Assembly: GCA_013076295.1 (NCBI GenBank)
Contig: RQOL01000466.1
Location: 620,001 to 684,000 of the forward strand
DNA length: 64,000 nt
Reading direction: 5' to 3'
Source: Sanderia malayensis
Taxonomy: Eukaryota; Cnidaria; Scyphozoa; Semaeostomeae; Pelagiidae
Shown here: piece after piece, positions 23,827 through 35,769 of the stretch
Numbering within the stretch: position 1 is the first letter of the stretch
Layout of the letters: each line of letters opens with the position of its first letter
Notes under the pieces: model-generated
The model's database searches: none
The model's input: only the letters and a program-made list of their open reading frames with translations
What the model was told of the DNA's origin: nothing
Position numbers and translations under genes: made by a program

Positions 23827-26640
23827 CTATCGTCCCAATGGACAGCACGAAGTTGGACAAGATGGTGTACATGATGGAGGGGTGCAACTTGGCGCACAGA
23901 CTGGTGGTGGAGGTGGTGGTGGTGGAGGTGGAGGTGGTGGTGGTGGTGGTGGTGGTGGTGGAGGTGGAGGTGGAGGTGGTGGTGGAGGTGGTGGAGGTGG
24001 GGGTGGAGGCATTGGTGCACAGCATGTCTGCGGACAGCTTGGCGCACATGCTGGTGGGGTGCACTGGGGACCACATGGCATCGGTGGAGGTGGGGGTGGA
24101 AGCATTGGAGGTGGAGGTGGCGCACAGCAGGCTTGCGGACAAGCTGGAGCACAAGCCGGTGGGGTGCACTGTGGAGCACATGGCATTGGAGGAGGTGGAG
24201 GTGGAAGCATTGGAGGTGGCGCACAGCATGTTGGTGGGCAAGCTGGAGCACAAGCAGGCGGAGTACACTGAGGAGCGCACATTGAAGGTTGTGGCATTGC
24301 CATTGGTGGTAGAGGAGGTGGGTTACAACAGTGCGAAGGACAACTTGGGGGAATACAAAGCTTTGGACAGAAGATTGGACAATCGCTTGGGTAGCCTGCT
24401 GCTCGTTGTGCCATTCCTGCAATATTGTCCATTATCACCTTGGCTTTTGCCTTGGTTGCTGCTTGCTGCTCTGGTCCCATCTGTGCCAACGTGAGTGGCG
24501 CCTGTTGCTGTCCCATCTGTTGTTGTCCCATTTGTTGTTGTCCCATTTGTTGTTGTCCCATTTGTTGTTGTCCCATTTGTTGTTGTCCCATTGGTTGTTG
24601 CCCTTGTGGTGGAAGTGGTGCACCATCTCTTTGTTCCGATTCAACATGTTTCTCTGGTTTGAAGTTCAGTGATAAGCCTGAGAGCTTTGGCATACCCTCT
24701 GGACAGCAATTTGTTGGGCATTCCGGTGCGCAAAGAGTCTCGCACACTTTGGGGCATTTCAGTGGATTGTTGCAACACTTTGCTGGACAATATGGATGGC
24801 ACATCCACATGCAAGCCCATGGGCATGAGAATCCAAGTGGTGTCAAAGATTTCGATTCTGCGAAGAAGTAAATTAATGATTTTATATCCTAAACACGACC
24901 AAGTGTCTAAATTTCTGAAAAATGATTGCTTTCAAATGTAGCAAACTCAATACGGCAGCTGGCTGAATTTTAAATCATCTGGAAACATTCAGCATTACGT
25001 TATTGTGCTTCATTGTGAAGTCACGATGTAATGTTACACTCACCGAGGTCTCCTGATCCACTGCCTGATCCTTCTTCTCCGGACCCTTCGTGCACGTACG
25101 CTGCTTCTGGTTTTGATTCTTTTTTAGATTCTTTCTTGTCTTCTAACTTGTTTTCTTTAACAGCCTTGCTGCTATCAACTTTCTTCCTCAAGCTGTTCAC
25201 TTGATCATCGATTTTCTTTGCCAGCTCCTGGAATGTCTTCACATGCACATCGCTTTTCACGTAGTGTTGCTTTGTCTTCTTTGATTTATTCAATGTTTTG
25301 GCGAGCTTGCTTTGACCACGGACCGCAGCTGACGGGTTGGTTTTTTCTTTTTTGTTTGTTGCCTTAGTCGCTTCCTTTGGCTTCTTCTTGAAGCTCTTCT
25401 CGCTATTTTTCCCTGAAATACCGAGCCTGCTGATTAGAAGTCACCAGCAAACATGATCAATTTTGGCATCGCAGTTTGTTACTGCCGCCATACGTGCTGC
25501 TAAGACCAGTAGGCATTGGTTTTGATGTTACACAGAATCAGATAACATAAAGGCCGATCAGATCAGCGATTATTCAAAACGAAGTCTACAAATTAAGCCA
25601 GCAAAAAAGCCCAGCACAGTATAACATTGCTACGTCACGAAACATGGAAATTTATGCTAATTATGTCTATTTCCTGACCAATCAAGGGGCAAATCACATG
25701 CGAGTTAGCTTTTGGTAATCATTAATCATTAATCATTATGTTTTTTAGTTGTTATTATTTTCATTATTCATATTGGTAGTATTAATTCAGATTTGTTAGT
25801 GACTTGCCCCTCTTGATCAGACCTGATCAGTTTCCTACCTATGGTAGGATCCTCTCCATATCCTCCTGGCAGATTCTCAGCTGAAACTGTTTCTGCTTTT
25901 TTGATTATTTTTATTTTCTCTGGCGTGAGCTCTATTGGCGTTTCCTCAGCTTTCCTTTGAAAGCCAGTAGAGGAGGCAATTTTTGATGAAGCAACAATAA
26001 CAGGCTCCTTTTTGCTTTTCTTTTTTTTATTAGTATCATGTGCTTTTTTGTTGTTGTTTGTATTCTTGTTATTAGTCTTGTCAGCGCTCGTTAGTTGTTT
26101 ACCTGTCTTGCCAGCGAGCTGCATTTGCTCTTTGTCCTTGTCGTCTCCAACTAATTTTTCCTTTTGTTCACTTGACTGCGGTGTAGCCTTCCTTTCTTCG
26201 ATAAACTTCTTGCTCACTTCTTTAGCTTTGGCAACTGCGGAGAGAAAGTCAACTTTTTATGTTCACACTTTTTAATCGAACATTCCAAAAGGCAAGATAT
26301 GATTCTGGAGCGGTAGGCCCAAGAGCTGCGGCTAAACTAATTAAGAGAAAATGCTGCTTGTATCTAATTTGCTTTAGCAAGTTATGTACCCCTGTTTGTC
26401 TTCAAAAATGCTGCATTTAATTAGACCCAGTTCGTTTAGCTTATAGCTCAAAATTAGTCAATGTGTGTACTTATTGTGAAAGGCATATTTGTTATTAAAC
26501 ATGGTGTCCGAACCTAATGGAAATAATAAGTGACAAATACCTGATTTTTTGTGTTGTCCTTTTTTATGTTTCTTACATTCTGATATTTCGAAAAGCACAA
26601 TAGCCGCCATTACCAGGCAAACAACAACGTGAATTCTCAT
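23827..26640 (-). CDS. CRD gene 4: seven-CRD polyproline protein
   Basis: Four exons (26541-26640, 25839-26234, 25044-25412, 23827-24857), all phase 1, give 631 residues. Signal peptide MRIHVVVCLVMAAIVLFEIS, then KKHKKGQHKK. Two Lys-rich, probably disordered exons follow; the second ends in a Ser/Gly/Glu stretch (GSGEEGSGSGSG). The last exon starts with two CRDs (CPWACMWMCHPYCPAKCC, CPKVCETLCAPECPTNCC). A tandem MGQQQ stretch, a short helix (AATKAKAKVIMDNIAGMAQR) and five more CRDs follow. These five use a C-x4-C gap, as in CAPQCTPPACAPACPPTCC, with polyproline between, including a run of about 36 prolines before the last CRD. CRDs 4-6 are nearly identical and look like recent internal duplications. 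No Gly-X-Y helix. Probable capsule or tubule wall component; Lys-rich segments may bind the anionic capsule matrix (inference). Confidence 0.84.
24505..24600 (-). repeat. 15-bp tandem repeat (MGQQQ) in gene 4
   Basis: Six consecutive 15-bp units encode MGQQQ, four of them identical. It lies between CRD 2 and the helical segment. Such a perfect minisatellite is likely to vary in copy number between individuals. Confidence 0.85.
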
Positions 26641-27767
26641 GATGATAACGATGAAGACGAATAATCTGCTATGCTCTTGTAGCTATTCTTGAAGAGATTC
26701 TCTTCAAGCTTGGCCCTTGTATCGCGATGGACAAAAGCGATGTATGAAGAGCGTCTCCTCCAAGTCCTGACGTTATGACCCTCTGGCCAGGTGGCTACTG
26801 GTTTGGGAAATTGCTCTATTGATGCACTCTCGCGTTCATACATGTCGCCTTGATCCCGTTAAGGACAATAGCAGAGCAAGAGCCACCTGATTTCATTTCA
26901 ATTCATCGCCACATACACCTTGATTTCCATTGTTCAGGACTAAACATTGCCGTTGTCCTTGGCTGAAGTTTCCAATTTTCGATTTTAATACCACCGGGTG
27001 GTCTTATATTACATACCTGTGTGCAAGTCTTCAACTGTATCATTAATTTTGTTTTACTTTGATGGAGTTTCACTATGATTGCAGTCAAAATATGCCTATG
27101 TGGCACTCCATATTTTCAAAGAACGCTTTCTTTGTGATTTGTGTCTTTGTATACTAATTTTGATTACTACTACAAGGACAGAGACAGTGAAACACTCTAA
27201 TGTTGGCTTTTTCATACCTAGACTAAATTAGTTATATCCACACCTAAAGTCACGCGCGAAGACTGCACGTGATATTTTACATCAAGCTAAACATAAAATA
27301 GCTTGCAATAAATTATCTAACTACTCATATTTCTTCTACGAATCATTACAAAAACATTTCCGTGATTTTAGCTTTACAATTACTACCACTAATGCAAAGC
27401 TGTCTGCATCATAGGCATTGCCCTGATACCTACTTATGTACACTATTGGTTGCGTTGTTATTTTTTGCTCTGCTCTGGAAATCCCTTTGCAATGCTATCA
27501 CAGATTTATATGGTCGAGTCAGAAACATAATTTTATGGCTGGGGTGCATAGTCTAATTATTATTATTAACATGTGAGTTGTCAGTTTACTGTCTTCTTTT
27601 TTGATATAAAACATTTGATGTCGTATTTTATCAGTTTACTGCTAAAGTCTATTGAAATAGCTGAAGTATTAGTCTTAGTATGTTTAGTATATTTTCTCCT
27701 TAAACAGAGTCAGTACAGTACTTTTACTTCAACCTACTGTGCCGCAGGCGTACCGGAGGACTTCGTT
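26641..27767. other. Intergenic, genes 4-5
   Basis: AT-rich spacer with the promoter side of gene 4 and the 3' flank of gene 5. No gene or recognisable element is seen. Confidence 0.4.
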
Positions 27768-29980
27768 TTACATTTTCTTGTTCAGGCTCATTTTTTTGTA
27801 CATTTTCCACCAACTTGGTGTGATCGTGTTCCTTTTCATGATGCCGCAGCATTGCGTGGGACATGCATTGGTACACGTTGTTGCGCACGATGGTGCACAA
27901 CCCATCTGCTGTTGTTGCTGGTAAGGCAGCTGGGCAGGAGGAAGAGCAGCCTGGTATGGCTGTTGGAACTGAGGCTGACTCACTTGATACTGTGGCATTG
28001 CCACTGGCATTTGATACTGAGGCTGTTGAACTGGGGTTGCCACTGGCTGTTGTGGTGCAGGGTTTATGACCTTGTATCCTGTCGTCACTTTCATGAAGCC
28101 GGGTGGTGGATCTCCTTGGCCGGTTGGTAGGCTAGCAGCTGGCATTGCTACTGGTACAGGCATTGCCGCTGGCATTGGGGCTTGTGCCATTGGTGGGTTG
28201 TAGCCGGTACATTGACCTGGATACTGACAAGGCATCTGGCCTGGCATACCGCCGTACTGTGGCATTGACTGGAAGGCATTCGGCTGCATTGATGCTGCCT
28301 GTGGCTGAGCGACCTGCGGATAACCGTATCCTGATGGTGGTGAAATTTGTTGTGCTTGTCCTGGAATATTTGATCCAGTTGTTTGGAACGCATTCTGTCC
28401 TGCGGTCTGTTGTTGTTGACCCATGGCCTGACCAGGTTGCTGGCCCATTGTCCCTGCGCCAACTGCTCCTGCACCAACTGCTCCTGCACCAACTGCTCCT
28501 CCGCCAACTGGTTGCGAAGAAGGAGTTTGTTGTTGGACTGGCTTCTTCTGAACTGCTGCTGGTTTGGCTTGATGAAAAAAAGTGCACAGAGGTATTTAGA
28601 ATTTATTTCATGTATTCACCATAGGCATATGATCTACGTACCTGTGCTTGAAAAGCAATGTATTTCAAGAGAACGTTAGGGAAGCAATACCTGGTACTTT
28701 GCTGGGCTTTTTTTGTTCTGGCTTATTTTGTTGTTGCTGTTGTTGTTGTGCTGCGGGCTGAGCTGTTTTTGGAGGCTGTGGACCTGGCTGTCCCCCCGCT
28801 GTTGCGCCTGCCGCTCCTGCTGGTGCTCCCGCTGGTGCCCCCGCCGGTGCCCCCGTTTTTGCACCTTGTTGCCCTGTTGCACTTTGACCAGTACCTTGTG
28901 GCGATGCTCCCGTGCCAGCAGCACTTGTATCATCTCTTCCAATAGCAGGCATGCTTTCAGGCTCGGGCTTATCGTCTGCTGCATATTGCTGATTATGCTC
29001 CTCCGCACCGTCGTCTTGAGCCTCCTCTGCCTCCGCGTCACTCATGGCCTCTTCTGCACTTCCTTCTTCGATGGAATTTTCACCTTCCAATGGCACATCT
29101 TCACTATCTATGTCTTCAGGCATTTCCGGAAAGAACCCCAGCGGAGCATCTTCTTGCTCGATCTCTTCAGGCAGCTCCCCAGATTGGCCAGACCCATCCT
29201 GGTCATTGTTATAAAACACTGGTATTGGCAGCATGTTTATCAGTGGCATCTGTGAATAAAGGCTATCTTGGTAGACTGGCGGACTGGCGATTATAGGCGT
29301 GTCTTGGTTTTGCCTATTTGCTTCAAAACGATTGTACTCTTTCTGCTGGGGCTCACCAATTTCTTTCAATCTAGATTTGATCGCATTTTCTTGCTTTTCC
29401 TGGACGAGTTTCTTTCGAAGCATCATGTGAAAATTGCTCTGTCCCTTTTCATGCTTCTTTTTTGACGAAGCTTTAGTTTTCTTTCCTGTAGCAAAAATTT
29501 TAGATGCAACGAATAATTCTGCACTTTAATTCTTAAGAGTTAAATTAGTTTCAACTGCACGTATTCCTATTATACTTGCACACAATTTATTTAATACCAT
29601 GTTAAATGCAAGTTGAATCTCATTCTTGATTTGTATATATGTCTATATATGTCTATATGTATACATGTCTATATATAGATATAGATATATAGATGAATAG
29701 ATAGAGAGATTGACAGATGGACATATAGTAGACAGATATGTAGAAAAAGAGTGATATTGATATATGATATGTAAAATTACATGTTTGTATATATCATTAA
29801 CTATTCTTCATGTCTTTCCACAGGTTCTGATTTGGTTATTGAATAATAAAGAGCCTTAATGAAGATATTGCAATTACCTTTGTGACTTAGTTTCCTGCAC
29901 TCAGCAATTTCTTGTAAGAACAATGCCACCAAGACAGCAATAACAAGCAAACGATACGTTCTATACCACAACATCTTCAT
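27768..29980 (-). CDS. CRD gene 5: Gln/Pro-rich protein with one C-terminal CRD
   Basis: Three exons (29878-29980, 28691-29485, 27768-28567), phase 1, give 565 residues. I chose the ATG at 29980 (MKMLWYRTYRLLVIAVLVAL); an in-frame ATG two codons later is also possible. After KLSHKGKKTK comes a basic segment, a long acidic segment (EIEQEDAPLGFFPEMPEDID...), a GAPA repeat run (GAPAGAPAGAPAGA) and Gln/Pro-rich sequence with GAVGA repeats. A long Pro/Gln/Met region follows, then a single CRD, CAPSCATTCTNACPTQCC, and a basic tail (SWWKMYKKMSLNKKM). The GAPA run has a four-residue period and is not a collagen helix. The basic-acidic-Pro-CRD order matches genes 1 and 4, so I infer a capsule protein with only one cross-linking site. 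Confidence 0.8.
29630..29760. repeat. Simple repeat (tatagatata-rich) in gene 5 intron 1
   Basis: A run of tctatatatg and atagatagat units, a degenerate tetranucleotide/hexanucleotide microsatellite in the first intron of gene 5. Confidence 0.7.
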
Positions 29981-31190
29981 ACAACTTCATGCAGTCTATC
30001 CAGGTATGTTTGTATTTTATCGGATGTAAGTCAGGCGGTAGCAACACCCTTGCTTACCAGGGCCTTTTCTCTCTTCTCTTTCTCTGTATGAATATATTTA
30101 TTATCTACGGTATATCCACAGTAATGTAATTATTCAGGGATCGTTTGCGTCTAGAGAATCGTTTGCGTTTCTATGTTCACAGACGTGGATTTCACCTTGC
30201 GAAACCAGCGGCCCATGATGGGGGTGATAAACATATATTAGGCACCTGTCAACGTGCAGTTGTGGTCTGTTCGAGCGGAACCATTTCATGATCGGTCAGT
30301 TCAGATCCCTAGTCTTTTTCGCTCGCTCTCTTCAACCCAGGTTGACGGCAGAGACATTGCTCTTTAATAACCTTTAGATTTTAGTCGTGTGTTTGGGGTT
30401 GGTTCAGTTGCTTTCTCCCGTCAGCGGGCTTCTTCTGTCTCTTGTGCTCCTTGTGCTCCTTGTGCCCCTCTTCGAACTTTTGGACCTTTTTCGAAATTTT
30501 CAGCTCTTCAGTTTCAACTCAGAACCAGGCCTATCTGTATCCAATCTGTTATGCCTGGAATCAGGAAGCGTGTGATTTTGATCAGACTTTTGTTTTGATC
30601 CTCATTACGCTTTCGTTACATTGTAGCATTTGGTTCTTGCGAGATGAATCTTTGTATGTTCCTGCTAATTGATTTTTTAAATGTGTTATCAAACTCAGTT
30701 TCCCACCCCCAAACCGAATTTCTTTCTTATCTGCAATCGTTCAACTTTTCACCTTCACAGTAAGTTGCTCTGTGAATAATGTGGCCTATTGAGACACGTT
30801 CCAGCAATACATTTTGACAGTTTTCTAACATTTTCTTGAAATCTTATTAAACATTATCTTATTAATATGTACATCCATTAATGTATAAAAATCTCAGCGA
30901 GACAGGAATGATAAAATACTATATGCTCCTCTCAATAAATTACACAATTAGAATGTGAAACAAAAATATTTCAACATCTGAATAAGACACTAAATATTCT
31001 TAAAATAAAGTCCAGTTTGAAATCAATTCTAAATTCTTGTTACCGTTCATGCTCGTTCAATATTCACCATCAGGCCTGAAATCTCTATGGATATTGATGC
31101 ACAGCCATCACAGCTTCAATAATTCAATAGCAAACTCTACCGTTACAACCCCTTGAAAGACATTTTTAGAGGTTTCTTTTTGCGTATTAC
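29981..31190. other. Intergenic, genes 5-6
   Basis: Non-coding spacer with the promoter side of gene 5 and the 3' flank of gene 6. The 30387-30672 stretch is open in several plus-strand frames but the products are low-complexity and unrecognised. Confidence 0.4.
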
Positions 31191-34100
31191 TCAGACGACT
31201 TTGGCATTGTATGTTGTGACCTTCTTTCTCGGTATCTTGTTTCGTTCCATGGGTCTGCTCTCGTCACTGCCTGACTTTCTGTTCGATATGATGGAGTTTG
31301 TTTCGTCACTTGCATCACTGGCAGATTCGTGATGACGGCGACGATGAGTTTTCTTATGGGCCTTGCTCTTTCTTGCGATCAAGTGCTTCTTCCTGGGTAT
31401 GTCCATTCTACAGCAACCTCTCGGGCAGATGGCATAGCAGTGCTCCACACATACTCCCGGGCACGTGGCTGGTGGTGGGGCTGGGGGAGGAGGTGCACAG
31501 CATGCCGGGGGACATGTCGGCGCACAGCTGGGCTGGGTGCATGGAGGCGCACACATAGGTGCGGCAGGGGGAGATGCCGGTGGGTAGTATGGAGGTGGGG
31601 CTGCTGCTGGAAGCTGGACCATCAGCATAGGTCTGCAACAGTCTTGTGTGCATGCAGGAGCACAGGCTGTTGGACATGGTGTTGGGCAGGTGAGTTGGCT
31701 GGGTGTCTGAGGCATTGTTGGTGCGGCTGGACTGGGAGGCTGCAGCTGTGGATTAGCTGAAAAAGATTCGTGGCAAATGCCGAATGTCATTATGTAGCCG
31801 CAACACAGGAGCTTTATATATGCATTTCAATTTTATCTCCTATTGTAAAATATATGAATGAAGTGCTTATAAAATATAAGCATGAAATGCTTACATCTTG
31901 CTGTGCCAAGATTGATGGTGCTTTTAGATATACAGGGACATGTATGAACTGGACGTTACCCATTACCCATTCCATTACCCATGTCTTGTTTACAGTGGCA
32001 TTTTAATATAGATTGAAGATCACGTGCAAATTCTTTTTATTGAGATTTTGTCAAACTCAGGGAGATACTGTTAATATTACACTGTTGTGCTGTTAGTTCT
32101 CCACGTAGCTTACCTTGTTGAGGTGGTGGCTGAGGTCCCAAGGGCATGTTCTTTCTGTTTCTCGATCCTTTGTTATGAGGTGTATTGTGACCTGGTGCAC
32201 CTTTGTGCATTGACTTAACGTGATGAATGTGAGGCTTGGCATTCTTTTGTTTTGCTTTTGATTTGCAATTCTTGATGCATTCGGCTACACTGTTATCGGT
32301 ACCAACCGTGGCCACACCATTGTTCTGTGTTCCAGGCACTGCAAAGAAACCTTAACCTTGTGACATTTAAGCTGATGTTTGATGATACCAAAATTTAACG
32401 CCTTTTTGTATGTATCAATAATGGCCTCCTCCCCTAGTTTAATACTTCTTTTTGATTAAGCCTCTGATCTGTTCAATACGATTTTGAATAAGCACCATAG
32501 CGCTTGATGGATTTGTCATGATATCACGAACCTTCTTTCTGCATGCTTTGGACGGCTTTGTCAATAAGCAGTTTTGTTGTTGCTGCCTTGACATGGCTAC
32601 CTGTAAATCAGAATTTGTGGTTAGAATTTGAATTTTACCAGTATAATAGCTATTGGATAAATGTTAACAGAGATACATCCAGTTACATGTTGCTATTATA
32701 TCTTACCCAGGGATTTAGATAGAATTCCTTTGACTTCCTTAGCAGCCTCAACGATTTTCTTTCCTACGAGATGAATTTTTGAAGCTCCAATGAACTAAAC
32801 ATGTAATCTTTATATAACAAAGGGCAATTGATCTAATTTTACCGCCTCTTGTGTTGTATGTAGCTTTCCATCCAATGGATATTTGACTGTAATTCTCAAG
32901 GTCACTTTTGTGAAACATCTTGCCTTATGCGCTGTATTTAACTCTGATTAAATCTATTTATGTTATGTTGTGTTTGTTTCTAGAAATACAGTTTGCGCAA
33001 AGAACGTTGGGAAATGTGATTGCAAGTGATCATGATTGGAATTGAATACAATTGGTTGCAAATGCCTGTGATTTGAATTGATTTACATATGCATACGAGA
33101 ATGGTGCATTCAAGTAGAAAGATTCAAAGGAAACAATCGTAAGGTAGGAACGTTTTCATACCTATTTTTTCATTCAGCAACTTCTGAATGGTCTGACCAG
33201 CCTCTCCGATGGTCGATTCTAAGATCCAATAAGATTCAATTATTTTAAAATTTGAGGAGAGTGCGTACAACCGAATAAGGTGTTACGAGAAATCAGAATG
33301 ACATGACGAGTAGCTGTGGTTAGTTGTTAGGTTGTCAGACAGATAGAAATTCGAAGTCAGATTGTTAGGTTCCCAGACAGATTGAAGCATCATTCTCAGC
33401 TCAGTATAATTATCATATTATGCAATCTATCAATTTATCATATTTTTTATGCCGAAATGGCTTTTTGTATGGCCGTGCCAAACCCAAATGGTGATTAACT
33501 ATCTAAGTTGAGTGGTTTTTTATACCGTTTGTGAAATGGTTCTTTGCGTGTCAATGGCCAAATGTTGCTTATGTAAGCCACATGGCCTAGAATGGCTATA
33601 GATCATGTCCCATAAAATATACGCATGTATAGTCTGTGTTCTAATCGTAAGCATCGTGATAAAAAACTGTGAGGGTCATCATACAATAGGATACGCCGTT
33701 GTAAAGACACCTATACAGATGCTTTTAGATTCGCATGAAAGTCTCCTAAAAACATTTTCTATTGTAAATGCATGAGAAGTAGCTGCATGTGTATTTGTAA
33801 TAGGGATGTATGATGGGCTGAGCTCCCAACAGCCAATCATGATGAAACGCTTGGCTTACTTTTGGTCGGATCCTCTTCTCCTCTGCAAATAGCTATGGAA
33901 ATAAGCAGCAACGCTGCATAAAACGGCACGTTGCCTGTCAAAGAAAAACAAACAGTGATTCGGTTAGCAAGATCCAAGTAAGGTTCTGATTTGTAGCAAT
34001 TGGTGCTTGTCTCGTATTGATGAGGCTAGATGTTGCGTGTGGCTCCTGAACCGGAACGGACGTTTTTGCAGTGTGGCAAGTTTGCATTGATTTTTGCATT

Positions 34101-34527
34101 TGCATAACATTGGAGTATATTAAATGCAAATAATTTTGTTCTTCATGCAATTGATGACGAGGAAGGTAATGAGTTTTCAGGAAATGCGAATTCAATAACA
34201 ATGAATGGTAAAGAAGCTTTGCTTTCATGTCATAAGTTTGGAAGCGTAAGATGCAACATCTTTTTGCGAATGTAGCTAAACCAAGAATACGCGAACAAAT
34301 TTGTTTGTTTATTATTTTAATTATAGATTGTTTCAACAGAATATTAATAGCGCAATGCAATGTTGAGAATGGAGACAGTCGATGGGATACTTTAATATGC
34401 ATTTACCATTAACTCTGATTTGAAATTGTTTTTGAATACCTCCAAGTCGTGGAAAACCTTACCGAGGTATTTTGAATTTCACAAAGTATAGAAAAACAGA
34501 CATCTATCATAACTTACGCAAATTCAT
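31191..34527 (-). CDS. CRD gene 6: three-CRD protein with helical exon modules
   Basis: Seven exons (34518-34527, 33860-33934, 33162-33218, 32707-32763, 32532-32600, 32114-32338, 31191-31756), all phase 1, give 352 residues. The first coding exon is only ten bases (MNL plus one base); it joins exon 2 to complete the signal peptide (MNLRNVPFYAALLLISIAIC). Exons 3-5 (57, 57, 69 nt) encode three consecutive amphipathic-helix modules: GEAGQTIQKLLNEKIG, VEAAKEVKGILSKSLG and KAATTKLLIDKAVQSMQKE. A Lys/His/Asn-rich exon follows. The last exon has CRDs CPTPCPTACAPACTQDCC, CAPPCTQPSCAPTCPPACC (x4 gap) and CPGVCVEHCYAICPRGCC, then a long basic tail (RKKHLIARKSKAHKKTHRRR). The exon 5 donor (GTTCGT) is weak. 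Structural nematocyst protein by inference. Confidence 0.82.
31956..31982. repeat. Short acccatt microrepeat
   Basis: Three to four imperfect copies of ttacccat in the last intron of gene 6. Too short to suggest more than a local microsatellite. Confidence 0.5.
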
Positions 34528-35769
34528 CCTCTTTCTGTTGTCGTAAACTTTCTCAACTTTGTATCAATGTATCTTCAGTCAATGCTACATACGCAGTTGC
34601 CGAATACAAACTAGTAGTAAGAAGTTTACTGCAATAACATTAGCAAATCTCTCGATGGCTTGGCAGATTGAAGCATTGTATGCCGTTTGATCCCTCAGCA
34701 GGTCCTATTCAACTCAGATTCTAATGTCACAGCTCAAAAAAATGCTTTTCTGGCAGGTTGATTGCACCCTTCAGTCCCTGCTTTTCCTTTTTTGCTTTCT
34801 TGGCCTTGTTGTCTTGGTGATTAAATTAAAATGGTGGCTCAATGGGAATGAAAATGTCTCCCATTTTTCTAAAACTCTTGAACAATTATGAGTAGATAAA
34901 GCATGTTAAGCTTTAATTTGAGTCAGCAACTGTATGTAATTATAAATCTTTGCCTCTTTTTGAACGATTTTTACGGTTGTATATGACGTAAGATTTCGAT
35001 TAAGATTTGGATGAAATGGAGCAAAGATATTTCGTAGTGGCTCGGTACCAATTTCTAATGTTCGCCGCCATTTTGTTTATAATATTTTTGCAATATAGCA
35101 GCATTGCTTACCCAACTAGACTTTATCAAAAGAGATTTCATACCATTTTAAGGAATACAGACTATGCTTAATTATTGACTCTCTGAATAGCGATGAACAT
35201 TCTGTTGTGCTGAACAGGGTCAGTTTAATCCAGGTTTGAGCAACCATTGAATGAATTGGTAGTCACGCTAATACCAATATAGTGTGAATAGTTATCGACA
35301 CCAGTAGTAGCAGATATACGCAGACAGTTTAATGATATAAGGACTCTGAATAATGATCAAATTAAAAGTCTTGTTGATGAGAATATCAAGAAAACTGAAC
35401 AAAAGCCAATACAGGATTTCTTGTAAGCGCTACACTTGATCTCTGCATCAATGCGTAAAAATATAAACCTGTTAGAAATCAACCGATGATAAAAATGAAT
35501 TTAATCTAAGTCATATTCAGGTGATTTTATTTCGCTGAACATCGTTCCCTAATCTCCAATAGTAGTAGCTGGCTGTAAAGTAAGTAGTAAGTAATATAGA
35601 TAGCATATAATTATTGCTTCGTGAATTGTCAATATCGAAGCACTACAGTCTATATTGAATAAAGTTCTGTTTCATAGAAGTGACTGAAGTGTTTTGATTG
35701 CAAGATTTTCTTTACAAAAGAACACTGACATTGTTTGTTTAATTGTTATGTGTATCTGGTTGGAGAAGC
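34528..35769. other. Intergenic, genes 6-7
   Basis: AT-rich spacer between the proline-rich CRD genes and the minicollagens. A minus-strand AATAAA at 35526-35531 lies about 240 bases past the gene 7 stop. No gene is seen. Confidence 0.4.

Noticed and set aside
23816..24271. Plus-strand poly-Gly proteins opposite polyproline exons (also at 18882-19415 and 62963-63145)
   Set aside because: Poly-Gly is simply the reverse complement of CCN proline codons. The minus-strand models have signal peptides, splice sites and CRDs; the plus-strand ones do not.
28791..28870. GAPAGAPAGAPAGA run in gene 5 as a collagen helix
   Set aside because: Glycine recurs every four residues, not every three, so it cannot form a collagen triple helix.
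33938..34402. 154-codon minus-strand open frame between exons 1 and 2 of gene 6
   Set aside because: It lies in the intron just upstream of exon 2 (33860-33934), has no recognisable domain, and the exon 1-exon 2 join gives a good signal peptide without it.
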